Source of the DNA: Rhodospirillaceae bacterium
GTDB lineage: Bacteria; Pseudomonadota; Alphaproteobacteria; Reyranellales; Reyranellaceae
Direction: 5' to 3'
Assembly: GCA_009772935.1 (NCBI GenBank)
Contig: WOUR01000037.1
Location: 1-59,046 of the forward strand
DNA length: 59,046 nucleotides
In this document: piece by piece, positions 1 through 8,390 of the stretch
Layout of the letters: each line of letters opens with the position of its first letter
Position numbering within the stretch: position 1 is the first letter of the stretch
Notes under the pieces: generated by a model
Databases searched by the model: none
Told to the model about the DNA's origin: nothing
Seen by the model: only the letters and a program-made list of their open reading frames with translations
Program-made: the position numbers and the translations under genes

Positions 1-456
1 CTGGAGGCGATGGGCGCGCCGGCCGATCTCGCCCGGCGGGCCGCCGCGCTCGAAGCCCTGTCCGCCGCCGGCGACCTCGCCCTGGCGGCCGAGGCCAACG
101 GCTGCACGATCGGCAGTGCCGCGCGGCTTTATTTCCGGCTGGGGGAGCGGCTGTCGCTCGCGCTGCTGGCCAACGCCGTGCAGAAACTGCCGCGCGACGG
201 ACTATGGCCCTCGCAGGCCGCACTCGCGATGCAGGACGAGCTGGCCGCGCTCCATGCCGACCTGCTGCGCTCGGCCCTGCGCGCGGGCGACGGCGGCGAC
301 TGCGATCCCGACGCGGCCCTCGTTGCCTGGAGCGACCCGCGGAGGCTCGCGCTGGAGCGGGTGGACCGGCTCCTGAACGAGGAACTCACCACGGCGGGGA
401 CCATCGATCTCGCGATGCTGTCGGTCGCCACCGCCGAATTGCGTTCGCTGGTCTAG
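1..456 (+). CDS. NAD-specific glutamate dehydrogenase, C-terminal end (partial)
   Basis: The reading frame is open from base 1, so the gene begins upstream of the window and only its last 151 codons are present. The fragment resembles the far C-terminus of the very large (about 1,600-residue) bacterial NAD-dependent glutamate dehydrogenases, which deaminate glutamate to 2-oxoglutarate in the cytoplasm. The supporting stretches are GSAARLYFRLGERL, followed by a helical region ending DLAMLSVATAELRSL. No catalytic residues lie in this part. The stop overlaps by four bases the stop of the convergent lipoprotein gene. The identification rests on family resemblance of a non-catalytic tail, so it is good but not certain. 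Confidence 0.8.
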   Translation: MEAMGAPADLARRAAALEALSAAGDLALAAEANGCTIGSAARLYFRLGERLSLALLANAVQKLPRDGLWPSQAALAMQDELAALHADLLRSALRAGDGGDCDPDAALVAWSDPRRLALERVDRLLNEELTTAGTIDLAMLSVATAELRSLV

Positions 457-1016
457 CGACGCGGAGAGGCGAGCGGCCGGTCGGGGAGCGCGTAGAGCAC
501 CTCGACGAGCCGGCGCAGGTTGGCCTGCACGGCGCGCTCGTTGGCGAGGACCAGCCGTGTGTCGTTGTCGATCGCGTCGTCCAGGGTCGCGGTGCCGGGC
601 GTCGCGAGCGAGGCGTCATAGACCACCGCACCGGTGACCGTATCGGTCAGCCGGTAGGCGACGACGGCCTCGACGGTCATGCCGTAGCCCGCGAAGGGCC
701 TCTCGAGCCTCATAAGCGTGGCGTCGAGCCGGAATCGGCCGCCGTTGGTCTGACCGAGGCCCGCGTTGGCGAGCGTGCTCACCAGCGCGGCCTGGAACTG
801 GGCGTTGTCGATCCTGGCCGTCCACAGCGGCGAGACGCCGGGTCCCCCGCCGACCGGCGCCGCCGCGATCGACTGGCGATAGGCCGGTGCCGGGCCGGGC
901 GCGAGGCCCGCGAGATCGGGCACCATCGCCGACGGCCTGACGGAAGGGGCGGCGCAGGCGCCAACCAGCGCCAACAATAGGGCGGAGATCACGAAGGTCC
1001 GTTGGTGAGTAGGCAT
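453..1016 (-). CDS. Putative lipoprotein of unknown function
   Basis: The 187-residue product starts with a short basic segment, a hydrophobic stretch and the lipobox-like LVGACA, so it is probably lipidated at Cys-20 or Cys-21 and anchored in the envelope. The mature part has no motif I recognise. It is a soluble alpha/beta-looking domain containing YRLTDTVTGAVVYDA, reminiscent of auxiliary lipoproteins that dimerise through beta strands. It lies 12 bases downstream of the epoxide-hydrolase-like gene on the same strand and is probably co-transcribed. It converges on and slightly overlaps the glutamate dehydrogenase gene. The function is unknown. Confidence 0.7.
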   Translation of the reverse strand: MPTHQRTFVISALLLALVGACAAPSVRPSAMVPDLAGLAPGPAPAYRQSIAAAPVGGGPGVSPLWTARIDNAQFQAALVSTLANAGLGQTNGGRFRLDATLMRLERPFAGYGMTVEAVVAYRLTDTVTGAVVYDASLATPGTATLDDAIDNDTRLVLANERAVQANLRRLVEVLYALPDRPLASPRR

Positions 1017-1028
1017 CCCGAAACCTTC

Positions 1029-2003
1029 TCAGAGGCCCTCGAGGAATTCAATCAGCAGACGGTTCACCTCGGCCGCGCGTTCCTGCTGAACCCAGTGGCC
1101 CGCGCCGTCCAGGATATGGCTGCCCCGAAGACCCGGCAGGGTCGTCGGGTAGGCTTCGAGCTGGCTCTTGGCGGCCGGGAAGCGCAGCACACCGTCGCGG
1201 CTGCCGGCGATGAATTGCGAGGGCTGGCGAATCGGCTGGCCACGCCACGGGCCGCTGAGCTCCCAGTTGCGGCGCAGGTTGCGATACCAGTTGAGCCCGC
1301 CGCGGAAGCCGGCCCGGGCGAACTCGCCGGCGTAATAGTCGAGATCGGCGTCACTCAACCAGCCCGGCAGCGTCTCGGGGTCGACGGTGTTGGCCAGGAG
1401 CGTGCCACCCGTGAGGCGACCGAAGCCCTTGTCCTTCTCCACCATCTCGCCGCCGGCGGTGTAGTAGAGCTTGCGCAGGGCGCCCCGAATGTCCTGCTGC
1501 AGCTCGGCCTCGGCGACGCCCGGCTTCTGGAAATACTGCAGGTAGAAGTTGTCGATGCCGAGCTTCTCCAGCGCCGAGAGGATGTCGACGTATCCGGGCG
1601 GCGCATAGGGCACGCTCATGGCCGACACGGCGGTGAAGAGATCGGGTCGCCACAATGCGGCATGCCAGGCGACGGGCGCGCCCCAGTCGTGGCCCACGAT
1701 CACCGCCTTGGTCTCGCCAAGCGCCTTCACCAGCTCGGCCATGTCGCCCACGAGATGGAAGAGCGTGTACTGGTCGATCGGTTCAGGCGATTGCGTGCCG
1801 CCATAGCCGCGCATGTCGGGCGCGACGGCGCGGAAGCCCGCCGCACTCACCGCCTGGAGCTGGTGACGCCACGAATACCAGCTCTCCGGCCAGCCATGGC
1901 AGAACAGGACGAGAGGTCCCGTGCCTGCTTCGGCGTAGCGCATATGAATGTTGTTGGCCGTCGTCGTCTTGAGCGTGACGCCCGGCACCGGCGAGTTGGT
2001 CAT
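1029..2003 (-). CDS. Alpha/beta hydrolase, epoxide-hydrolase type
   Basis: This 324-residue protein has the hallmarks of soluble epoxide hydrolases. The HGWPE oxyanion motif is near residue 36. The nucleophile elbow GHDWG has its Asp near residue 106, whereas lipases and esterases carry Ser there. The late catalytic His lies in GAGHWVQQE. The cap region is rich in tyrosines (YLQYFQ, YYTAGG, YYAGEF), consistent with the two cap tyrosines that polarise the epoxide. Aspartate attack would give a hydroxyalkyl-enzyme ester that water then hydrolyses to a diol. There is no signal peptide, so it is cytoplasmic. The start is ATG with a GGAGGAAA ribosome site upstream. A haloalkane dehalogenase is possible but less likely given the cap tyrosines. 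Confidence 0.85.
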   Translation of the reverse strand: MTNSPVPGVTLKTTTANNIHMRYAEAGTGPLVLFCHGWPESWYSWRHQLQAVSAAGFRAVAPDMRGYGGTQSPEPIDQYTLFHLVGDMAELVKALGETKAVIVGHDWGAPVAWHAALWRPDLFTAVSAMSVPYAPPGYVDILSALEKLGIDNFYLQYFQKPGVAEAELQQDIRGALRKLYYTAGGEMVEKDKGFGRLTGGTLLANTVDPETLPGWLSDADLDYYAGEFARAGFRGGLNWYRNLRRNWELSGPWRGQPIRQPSQFIAGSRDGVLRFPAAKSQLEAYPTTLPGLRGSHILDGAGHWVQQERAAEVNRLLIEFLEGL

Positions 2004-2041
2004 TCAGGTTTCCTCCGTGGAGGTCAGCCTAGCCTGACGCG

Positions 2042-2911
2042 TCAGGCGCGCAAGTGAACCGGTCGTGACAGCCGCGCGCGCACCGAGGCGCGCGAGCCGA
2101 AGAGCAGCGACAGCAGGAAGAAGCAGCTGGCGAACAGCACGATCACCGGACCCGAGGGCAGGCCGGCATGGAACGAGACGAGAAGACCGACGGCGGCCGA
2201 AGTGAAGGCCATCGGCGCCGCAACCAGGCTCATCGACCAGACCTCGCGCGCCCAGAAGGACGAGGCGACGGCCGGCAGCAGGATGAGGCCCAGCGCCATC
2301 AGCGTCCCCAGCGCCTGGAAGCCCGCCACCATGTTCAGCACCGCGAGCGACAGGAAGAGATAGTGGTAGAGCGAGCCACGGACGCCCATGGCGGCGAGGA
2401 AGCCGGGATTGAAGCATTCGACGACCAGCGGCCGGTAGATGGCGGCAAGGCCGATCAGGGTCACGGTCGCGGTCGACACGACGAGGATCAGCGCCGGCTC
2501 GTCGACGGCAAGGATCGCGCCGAACAGGATGTTCATGAGATCGACCGCCGATCCGCGCAACGAGACGATGAGCACGCCCAGCGCCATGGCCGTGAGGTAG
2601 GCGGCGGCGAAGCTCGCATCCTCGCGCATGCTGGAGAAGCGCGCGATGATACCCGAGAGCAGCGCCGTTGCGACGCCGGCGAGGAAGCCGCCGAGGCTCA
2701 TCGCCGGCAGGGACAGGCCGCCGATCAGGAATCCCATGGCGGCGCCGGGCAGCAGCGAATGCGCCAGCGCATCGCCCATCAGGCTCATGCGGCGCAGGAT
2801 CAGGAACACGCCGATCGCCGAGCCGCCCACCGACAGCGCGAGGCTGGCGACCAGGGCACGGCGCATGAAGCCGAAATCGGCGAAGGGCGCGATCAGATAC
2901 TCGTAGAACAT
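2042..2911 (-). CDS. znuB: Zinc/manganese-type ABC transporter permease
   Basis: This 289-residue polytopic membrane protein belongs to the ABC-3 metal permease family (ZnuB/MntB/TroC). It contains the characteristic LMGDALAHSLLPG segment after the first membrane helices and about eight hydrophobic segments. I start it at the ATG at 2911 (MFYEYLIAPF), because the upstream continuation of the frame is arginine- and cysteine-rich and overlaps the ATPase gene. The start sits 16 bases after the ATPase stop, which indicates an operon. Zinc rather than manganese is inferred from the Zur-box-like palindrome upstream of the operon. No gene for the periplasmic binding protein (ZnuA) is adjacent. Confidence 0.85.
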   Translation of the reverse strand: MFYEYLIAPFADFGFMRRALVASLALSVGGSAIGVFLILRRMSLMGDALAHSLLPGAAMGFLIGGLSLPAMSLGGFLAGVATALLSGIIARFSSMREDASFAAAYLTAMALGVLIVSLRGSAVDLMNILFGAILAVDEPALILVVSTATVTLIGLAAIYRPLVVECFNPGFLAAMGVRGSLYHYLFLSLAVLNMVAGFQALGTLMALGLILLPAVASSFWAREVWSMSLVAAPMAFTSAAVGLLVSFHAGLPSGPVIVLFASCFFLLSLLFGSRASVRARLSRPVHLRA

Positions 2912-2927
2912 GGCGCGAAGCCTTCGA

Positions 2928-3671
2928 TCAGGCGCTGAGCCGCATCGGCACGTCGCAGGCACCGGCATTGTCGTCCCAGGCCTCGGCCATCGCGCGGGCC
3001 CGCAACAGGTTCTCGGACGACAGGACGCGCGCGGTCGGACCGGCATCGACCAGCTCGCGCGCCAGCAGCAGCGCATGCGGGAAGTCACGGCGGACCTGGT
3101 CGAAATCGTGCAGCACGGCGACGACCGTGCGCTTCTCCTCCCGCCAACGACGGATCACCACCATCAGGTCGGCCACGGTCTTGCTGTCGATGGCGGCGAA
3201 CGGCTCGTCGAGCAGCACGAGGTCGGCATCCTGCAGCAGCAGGCGGGCGAACAGCACGCGCTGGAACTGGCCCACCGAGAGCGAATCGATCGGACGGCGC
3301 TCGAAGCCCGAGAGACCGACCGATTCGATCGCGCGCCAGGCATCGTCCAGGTCGGCCGGGCGAGCGGCGCCGAAGACGCCGAAGCGCGACCAGCGGCCGA
3401 GCAGGACAGTATCGAGCACCGAGATGGGAAAGGATCGATCGATTTCCGCCTGCTGGGGCAGGTAGGCGATCCGCTTGGCCGTGCATTCGATGCGGCCTTC
3501 GACCCGCGGCGCCAAACCGAGCAGCGCCTTCAGGAGCGTGCTCTTGCCCGCCCCGTTGGGACCGACGATGGCCGTCATCTCGCCGGCCGGGATCTCTGCC
3601 GAAACATGATGGACCGCCGGGTGGCGATCGTAGCTCACGGTCAGGTTGGTGAGGCGCAGCGCGGCCGTCAC
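2928..3671 (-). CDS. znuC: Zinc-type ABC transporter ATP-binding protein
   Basis: This is the ATPase partner of the downstream ABC-3 permease. It has Walker A GPNGAGKST, a Q-loop (LPQQAEI), the signature LSVGQFQR, Walker B VLLDEP and the switch His in VLHDFD. The spacing and the short length are typical of ZnuC/MntB-like ATPases. Two GTG starts are possible, at 3671 and 3698. I choose 3671 because the protein then begins directly with the conserved strand TAALRLTNLTVSYD. Neither start has a strong ribosome site. It overlaps the end of a possible 38-residue membrane peptide, so translational coupling is plausible. Zn specificity is inferred from context. Confidence 0.85.
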   Translation of the reverse strand: MTAALRLTNLTVSYDRHPAVHHVSAEIPAGEMTAIVGPNGAGKSTLLKALLGLAPRVEGRIECTAKRIAYLPQQAEIDRSFPISVLDTVLLGRWSRFGVFGAARPADLDDAWRAIESVGLSGFERRPIDSLSVGQFQRVLFARLLLQDADLVLLDEPFAAIDSKTVADLMVVIRRWREEKRTVVAVLHDFDQVRRDFPHALLLARELVDAGPTARVLSSENLLRARAMAEAWDDNAGACDVPMRLSA

Positions 3672-3678
3672 GGCGGAC

Positions 3679-3795
3679 CTACAGCGCCCACCACGCACAG
3701 AGCCACAGCAGCGCCGCGAGGCTCAGCGCCGCGGCAATGCGGGCCGGAGCGCTCATGGCGAGCAGGAACGTGCCGGGGGAGATGGGTCGGTGCAT
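3679..3795 (-). CDS. Possible small membrane peptide leading the zinc-transport operon
   Basis: A 38-codon frame (ATG 3795, TAG 3679) encodes a peptide with a basic/polar N-terminus and one hydrophobic segment of about 22 residues ending in WLCAWWAL, so it would be a single-pass membrane peptide. It lies between the Zur-box-like palindrome and the ATPase gene, and its stop overlaps the start region of the ATPase. No clear ribosome-binding site is visible. It could be a leader peptide, a small transporter subunit, or a chance frame. I cannot assign it to a family. Confidence 0.35.
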   Translation of the reverse strand: MHRPISPGTFLLAMSAPARIAAALSLAALLWLCAWWAL

Positions 3796-3806
3796 GCAAG
3801 CAGACT

Positions 3807-3819
3807 GTTATAATATTAC
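3807..3819. promoter_or_regulatory. Zur-box-like palindrome
   Basis: The 13-base element GTTATAATATTAC is an almost perfect inverted repeat in an otherwise GC-rich region. Only one symmetric base pair is unpaired around the centre. Alphaproteobacterial Zur operators are AT-rich palindromes of the GTTATA-n-TATAAC type. It sits 11 bases upstream of the first possible start of the zinc-type ABC operon, where a bound repressor would block transcription. Assignment to Zur is inferred from sequence type plus the downstream znuCB-like genes. Confidence 0.6.
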
Positions 3820-3929
3820 CCATCGGGAGTCCACTGGCGACGGCGCCTGCCTCACGTCACCGGGCAGTGAACGGCGAGTGACCGATTGTTGATTGGCAGG
3901 GCGGGGACGGTGCGCGCATCTTGTCGGCC

Positions 3930-4703
3930 ATGGCGTTACCCCCCCTTCCTGGCCGCCGGTCGTTCCTGATCGGTGCCGCCGCCGTCGCGGCCGGCCTTTC
4001 CGCATCGGGCCAGCCGCAACGGGCCTCGGCAAGGCCGGCTGTCGAAGGTCCGTGGGCGGTCGAACTCTTCACGTCGCAGGGCTGCAGCTCCTGCCCGCCG
4101 GCCGACGCCCTTCTCGGCCGCCTGTCGATGCGGCCCGACATCGTCGCCCTCGCCTTCCATGTCGACTATTGGGACTATATCGGCTGGAAGGATCCGTTCG
4201 CCTCGCGTGAAACGACGGAACGGCAGCGCGCCTATGCCCGCGTGCTGAAGCAGCGCTACGTCTACACGCCCGAGATGGTGGTCGACGGCATCGGCCACGA
4301 CACCGGCCGCGATCGCGCACCCATCGAGGCCTTGCTGGCCAAGGCGCAGGCCCGGTCACCCCGGCGGGCGACGCCCACGCTTTCGCGAAGCATCGGCGGC
4401 CCCCTCACCATCAAGCTGGACTCCTTCCCGCTCGACGGGCGCATCGCGGATGTGACGCTCGCGATCTACGATCGCCGGCATGCCACACCGGTGAAGAGCG
4501 GCGAGAACCAGGGCCGCATGATCGAGAATTTCAACGTCGTGCGGCAGCTCGAACGCGTCGGCCAATGGGACGGCGCGGCCAAGGGCTGGACGATTGCCGG
4601 CGATCGCATCGGCCCGACGCAGGGCGTGGCTGTCCTGGTGCAGCAGGCCGATCACGGCCCGATGATCGGCTGCAACAAGCTGGAGCCCGCCTACTCGGGA
4701 TGA
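3930..4703 (+). CDS. DUF1223 thioredoxin-fold secreted protein
   Basis: This protein matches the DUF1223 family, which has a thioredoxin-like fold. It contains ELFTSQGCSSCPPAD around residue 45, with a CSSC pair in the redox position, followed by FHVDYWDYIGWKDPF. The N-terminus carries a twin-arginine-like signal (PGRRSFLIGAAAVAAG), so export through Tat to the periplasm is likely. I prefer the ATG at 3930 to the upstream TTG at 3921. Family members are uncharacterised, and a disulfide/redox role is inferred from the fold and the CxxC. It diverges from the zinc-transport operon and ends about 50 bases before the helicase gene. Confidence 0.8.
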   Translation: MALPPLPGRRSFLIGAAAVAAGLSASGQPQRASARPAVEGPWAVELFTSQGCSSCPPADALLGRLSMRPDIVALAFHVDYWDYIGWKDPFASRETTERQRAYARVLKQRYVYTPEMVVDGIGHDTGRDRAPIEALLAKAQARSPRRATPTLSRSIGGPLTIKLDSFPLDGRIADVTLAIYDRRHATPVKSGENQGRMIENFNVVRQLERVGQWDGAAKGWTIAGDRIGPTQGVAVLVQQADHGPMIGCNKLEPAYSG

Positions 4704-4755
4704 ACCCCGAGCCGTCTGCCTTGCTTCCGCCGCGGCTGCGCGCGAAGGTGCGGCC

Positions 4756-7700
4756 ATGTCGTTCTCTGGCGCCTCCGGCCGCCTGACCGCCGTCCTCGGT
4801 CCCACCAACACCGGCAAGACCTATCTCGCGATCGAGCGCATGCTCGGCCACGATTCGGGCATGATCGGCTTCCCGCTGCGGCTGCTGGCGCGCGAGAACT
4901 ACGACCGGATCGTCAAGTTGAAGGGTGCCGCCCAGGTCGCACTGATCACCGGCGAGGAAAAGATCGCGCCCTCCAGCGCACGCTATTTCGTCTGCACCGT
5001 CGAATCGATGCCGGTCGACCGACCGGTCTCCTTTCTGGCGGTCGACGAGGTGCAGATGGCGTCCGACCCCGAGCGCGGCCACTTCTTCACCGACCGACTG
5101 CTTCATGCGCGCGGCCTGAACGAGACCATGCTGCTGGGCGCCGACACGATCCGTCCGGTGCTGAACCGACTGCTGCCCGACATCGACGTGGTGGCGCGCC
5201 CGCGCTTCTCCAATCTCACCTATGTCGGATCGAAGAAGGCGACGCGCCTGCCGCGCCGCTCTGCGGTTGTCGGCTTCTCGGCCAACGAGGTCTACGAGAT
5301 CGCCGAACTGATCCGCCGCCAGCGCGGCGGCACGGCGGTCGTGATGGGCGCGATGAGCCCGCGCACACGCAACGCGCAGGTCGAGATGTTCCAGTCGGGC
5401 GAGGTCGACTACCTCGTGGCGACCGATGCGATCGGTATGGGCCTCAACATGGACGTGAACCATGTTTGGTTCGCGTCGTTGCGCAAGTACGACGGTCGCA
5501 GCTCGCGTCCGCTGCGCACGGGCGAACTGGCACAGATTGCCGGACGCGCCGGGCGCCACATGAACGACGGAACATTCGGCACGACCGCCGGCGTCAGCGG
5601 CCTTGATCCCGACGTGGTTGAGGCGATTGAGAACCATCGCTTCGATCCGCTGCGCGACCTGCAGTGGCGAAACAGCGAGCTCGACTTCCGGTCGGTGCAG
5701 GCGCTGGTTGCCGCCTTGAACGCCCCTCCGCCGCATGCAGCGCTCCAGCGCGTGCGTGAGCAGGACGATCAGCTCGCTCTGCAGACTCTGGCCATGAACG
5801 CGGCGTTCTTGCCGCGTCTGCATTCATCCAAGCGGGTCAAGCTCCTGTGGGAGGTGTGCCAGGTCCCCGACTTCCGCAAGACGATGACGGAAGAGCATAC
5901 GAAGCTGCTCAGCCAGATATTCGAACACCTGACGCAGGGCGGCGAAAGACTGCCGGAGGACTGGATCGACAGCCATGTGAAGCGCCTGGAACGGTTCGAC
6001 GGTGACATCGACACCTTGATGACACGCATCGCGCACGTTCGGACCTGGACCTATATTTCACACCGGCCCGACTGGATTCAGCGCGCAAGCCATTGGCAGG
6101 AGCGCGCGCGTGCCATAGAGGACCGGCTTTCCGACGTTCTGCATCAACGTCTCACGCAACGGTTTGTCGATAGACGCGCGGCTTTGCTTGTACGAAGATT
6201 GCGCGATGAGGGTGAAATGAACTCGACGGTCGCCGCCGCAGGCGAAGTCATCGTGGAAGGCGAGCATCTCGGACGCATCGAGGGCTTCCGCTTCGTGCCG
6301 GATGCAACGGAAGGCCAGACCGACCAGAAGGCGGTGCTGAGCGCGGCTCTGCGCGCGCTGCGCCAGGATCTGCCCGATCGCCTGCAGGCTTTCGTGAACA
6401 GTCCCGATGGCGAGATCGTCTTCGATGGCCAGCTCCGCGTCTGCTGGGGCGGCGGTCCGGTCGCGCGGCTGTTGCCCTCGGGTGACGTGCTGGCGCCCAA
6501 GGTCGAGGCCATCGCCTCCGATCTGCTCGACGGCCCGGCCCGCGAGGAAGTGCGCAGGCGCGCCGCGACCTGGGTCGAGACCCGTATTCGCCTCGGCCTC
6601 AGCGAATTGATGGACGCGCGCGCCACGGCGGAACTACCCGCCGGCGCACGCGGCGTCATCTTCCAGCTCTGCGAGGGCCTTGGCGTGCTACCGCGCCGGC
6701 CGGTCGAGGAACAGCTCGCCCAACTCAGCGACGAGGATCGCAAGGCGCTGGCGCGCCTCGGCGTCCGCATCGGCGTCTTCTCGCTCTACTTCCCCAGCAT
6801 GCTGAAGCCGGTGCCGATCCGCCTGCGCGCCGGCCTCTGGATGATCGCCAAGAACCGCGAGACGATCCCGGCGCTGCCGGCGGAAGGCCGCACCTCGATG
6901 GACCTGCCGAGGGATGCCGAGCGCGATTTCTACTCGGCCATCGGCTACCTGCCGCTGGGCGATCATGGCATCCGCGCCGACATGGTCGAGCGGCTGGCCG
7001 CGATGGCGCGCGCCGCCGTGCGCGAGAGCCGCGAATCGTCACGCCGCTCACAGCAGCAGGAGAGGCCTGAAAAGAAGTCCGCCACCGAGGCGCCGGGCGC
7101 ACCGCCCGCCATTCCCGCGCCTGCGACGGCCGACGAAATCAGCGAATGGGCGATCGTCGCCGCGGCGTTCGGCGAGTCTGAACCGGCACCTGCACCCGAA
7201 CCGGAGTCCGGGCTGGTGGCCGCCGCTCCCGAGCCTGTTGCTGCCGACGAGCCGGTTGCCGAACCCGAGGCAGAGCCCGTTGCCGAGGCCCCTGCCGAGG
7301 CCGCGACTGTCGCCGAGACGGCGTCCGCCGAGGAGCCCGCGGTCGAATCGCCCCCCGTCGAATCGCCGCCGGCCGAGGCTGCGCCGGAAGCGGCCGCGCC
7401 GGTCGATAGCGCCGCGCCACCGCAAGCTCCCTCGCCCGCGAAGAAGGAGCCGCGGCCGTTGCCGCCGGGCTGGTTCCGCGCGACCCCGCAGATGATGTCG
7501 CTGGTCGGCTGCTCCGAGCCGGAGATGGCCAACGTACTTCGTGCGCTCGGATACCGCGTGCATCCGCCGACGGAAGAGAGTGGACCGCTCTACGCCTTTT
7601 CGATCAAGCCGCGCTTCGTGCGCGAGCGCGAGGAGCAGCGCGAGCGGCAGCGCCAGCAGCAGCGTGAGCAACGCGAACAGCGCGACCAGCGCCGCCGTGA

Positions 7701-8034
7701 CCGGCCGGAACGCCCGAACGAGCGTCAGTTCTTTGCCGACACGCCGCGGCCGCCGCGCGGCAAGGACGACGGTCCGCGCAGTGGACCGCGTCCTGGCGGC
7801 GGCCCACGCGCCGATGGTCCGCGTTCCGATGGGCCCCGTCAGGATCGCAGCAAGGACGGGCGGCCGCCACAGGAGAACCGCGGGCGGGACGACCGCCGTG
7901 GCCCCCGTCCGCCGCGGCGCGACAACGGCGGACCGGCGTTGCGGCTCTATGCAACGACCGAGACCAAGGGCGATGCGGCCGCCGATTCGCCCTTCGCCAA
8001 GTTGCTCGAACTGAAGCTTGGTGGAAAGAAGTAG
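4756..8034 (+). CDS. Suv3-like DExH RNA helicase with a long disordered C-terminus
   Basis: The first ~480 residues are a superfamily 2 helicase of the Suv3 (mitochondrial degradosome) type. Motif I is GPTNTGKT near residue 15, motif II is the atypical DEVQ near residue 97, and motif VI is QIAGRAGR. ATDAIGMGLNMD in the second RecA lobe is typical of Suv3. The middle region resembles the helical Suv3 C-domain. From about residue 770 the chain becomes an Ala/Pro/Glu linker, then a small folded segment (WFRATPQMMSLVGC), then an Arg/Gly/Asp-rich tail of ~130 residues suited to RNA binding. Total length is 1,092 residues, longer than mitochondrial Suv3. Bases ~5,740-6,240 look noticeably less GC-biased than the flanks. 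It is probably an ATP-dependent RNA unwinding enzyme for RNA decay. Confidence 0.85.
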   Translation: MSFSGASGRLTAVLGPTNTGKTYLAIERMLGHDSGMIGFPLRLLARENYDRIVKLKGAAQVALITGEEKIAPSSARYFVCTVESMPVDRPVSFLAVDEVQMASDPERGHFFTDRLLHARGLNETMLLGADTIRPVLNRLLPDIDVVARPRFSNLTYVGSKKATRLPRRSAVVGFSANEVYEIAELIRRQRGGTAVVMGAMSPRTRNAQVEMFQSGEVDYLVATDAIGMGLNMDVNHVWFASLRKYDGRSSRPLRTGELAQIAGRAGRHMNDGTFGTTAGVSGLDPDVVEAIENHRFDPLRDLQWRNSELDFRSVQALVAALNAPPPHAALQRVREQDDQLALQTLAMNAAFLPRLHSSKRVKLLWEVCQVPDFRKTMTEEHTKLLSQIFEHLTQGGERLPEDWIDSHVKRLERFDGDIDTLMTRIAHVRTWTYISHRPDWIQRASHWQERARAIEDRLSDVLHQRLTQRFVDRRAALLVRRLRDEGEMNSTVAAAGEVIVEGEHLGRIEGFRFVPDATEGQTDQKAVLSAALRALRQDLPDRLQAFVNSPDGEIVFDGQLRVCWGGGPVARLLPSGDVLAPKVEAIASDLLDGPAREEVRRRAATWVETRIRLGLSELMDARATAELPAGARGVIFQLCEGLGVLPRRPVEEQLAQLSDEDRKALARLGVRIGVFSLYFPSMLKPVPIRLRAGLWMIAKNRETIPALPAEGRTSMDLPRDAERDFYSAIGYLPLGDHGIRADMVERLAAMARAAVRESRESSRRSQQQERPEKKSATEAPGAPPAIPAPATADEISEWAIVAAAFGESEPAPAPEPESGLVAAAPEPVAADEPVAEPEAEPVAEAPAEAATVAETASAEEPAVESPPVESPPAEAAPEAAAPVDSAAPPQAPSPAKKEPRPLPPGWFRATPQMMSLVGCSEPEMANVLRALGYRVHPPTEESGPLYAFSIKPRFVREREEQRERQRQQQREQREQRDQRRRDRPERPNERQFFADTPRPPRGKDDGPRSGPRPGGGPRADGPRSDGPRQDRSKDGRPPQENRGRDDRRGPRPPRRDNGGPALRLYATTETKGDAAADSPFAKLLELKLGGKK

Positions 8035-8058
8035 CCACCCGTGAAGCGCTGAAGCGCC

Positions 8059-8313
8059 ATGCGGCTCGACAAGTGGCTCTGGCATGCGCGCTTTTTCAAG
8101 ACCCGCACGCTGGCCGCACGCTACGTCGAGAAGTCGCGCTGCCGGATCGATGGGCGAGCGGTCGAGAAGCCGCACGCGTCCGTCGCTCCCGGCATGGTAC
8201 TTACCTTTGCTCTGGGCGCTCAGGTGAAGGTCGTGCGCATCATGGCACTCGGGGAACGGCGCGGTCCGGCGCCGGAAGCCCGTACGTTGTATGAGGAGAT
8301 CGACTCGACCTGA
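8059..8313 (+). CDS. S4-domain RNA-binding protein (Hsp15-like)
   Basis: This 84-residue protein opens with MRLDKWLWHARFFKTRT, the classic start of the S4 RNA-binding fold in Hsp15/HslR-type proteins, and continues with a basic loop (YVEKSRCRIDGRAVEK). E. coli Hsp15 binds 50S subunits carrying a stalled nascent chain and helps recycle them. This copy lacks the long basic C-terminal tail of the E. coli protein. It starts 24 bases after the helicase stop, so the two genes probably share a transcript with a common RNA theme. The ferredoxin gene follows. Confidence 0.85.
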   Translation: MRLDKWLWHARFFKTRTLAARYVEKSRCRIDGRAVEKPHASVAPGMVLTFALGAQVKVVRIMALGERRGPAPEARTLYEEIDST

Positions 8314-8390
8314 ATCGTCCACCTCCATCGCCAGCCTTGCGTCGCCGAGGCTCGCACGTTAAGCAGCCGCCGCTCGTTACCGGAGCCTAT

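Noticed and set aside
4531..5823. 430-codon frame antisense to the helicase N-terminus
   Set aside because: The sense strand has all helicase motifs; the antisense product is His/Arg/Ala-rich with no recognisable domain.
8337..8390. Upstream in-frame extension of the ferredoxin
   Set aside because: It lacks family resemblance and the GGAG site fits the internal ATG at 8391.
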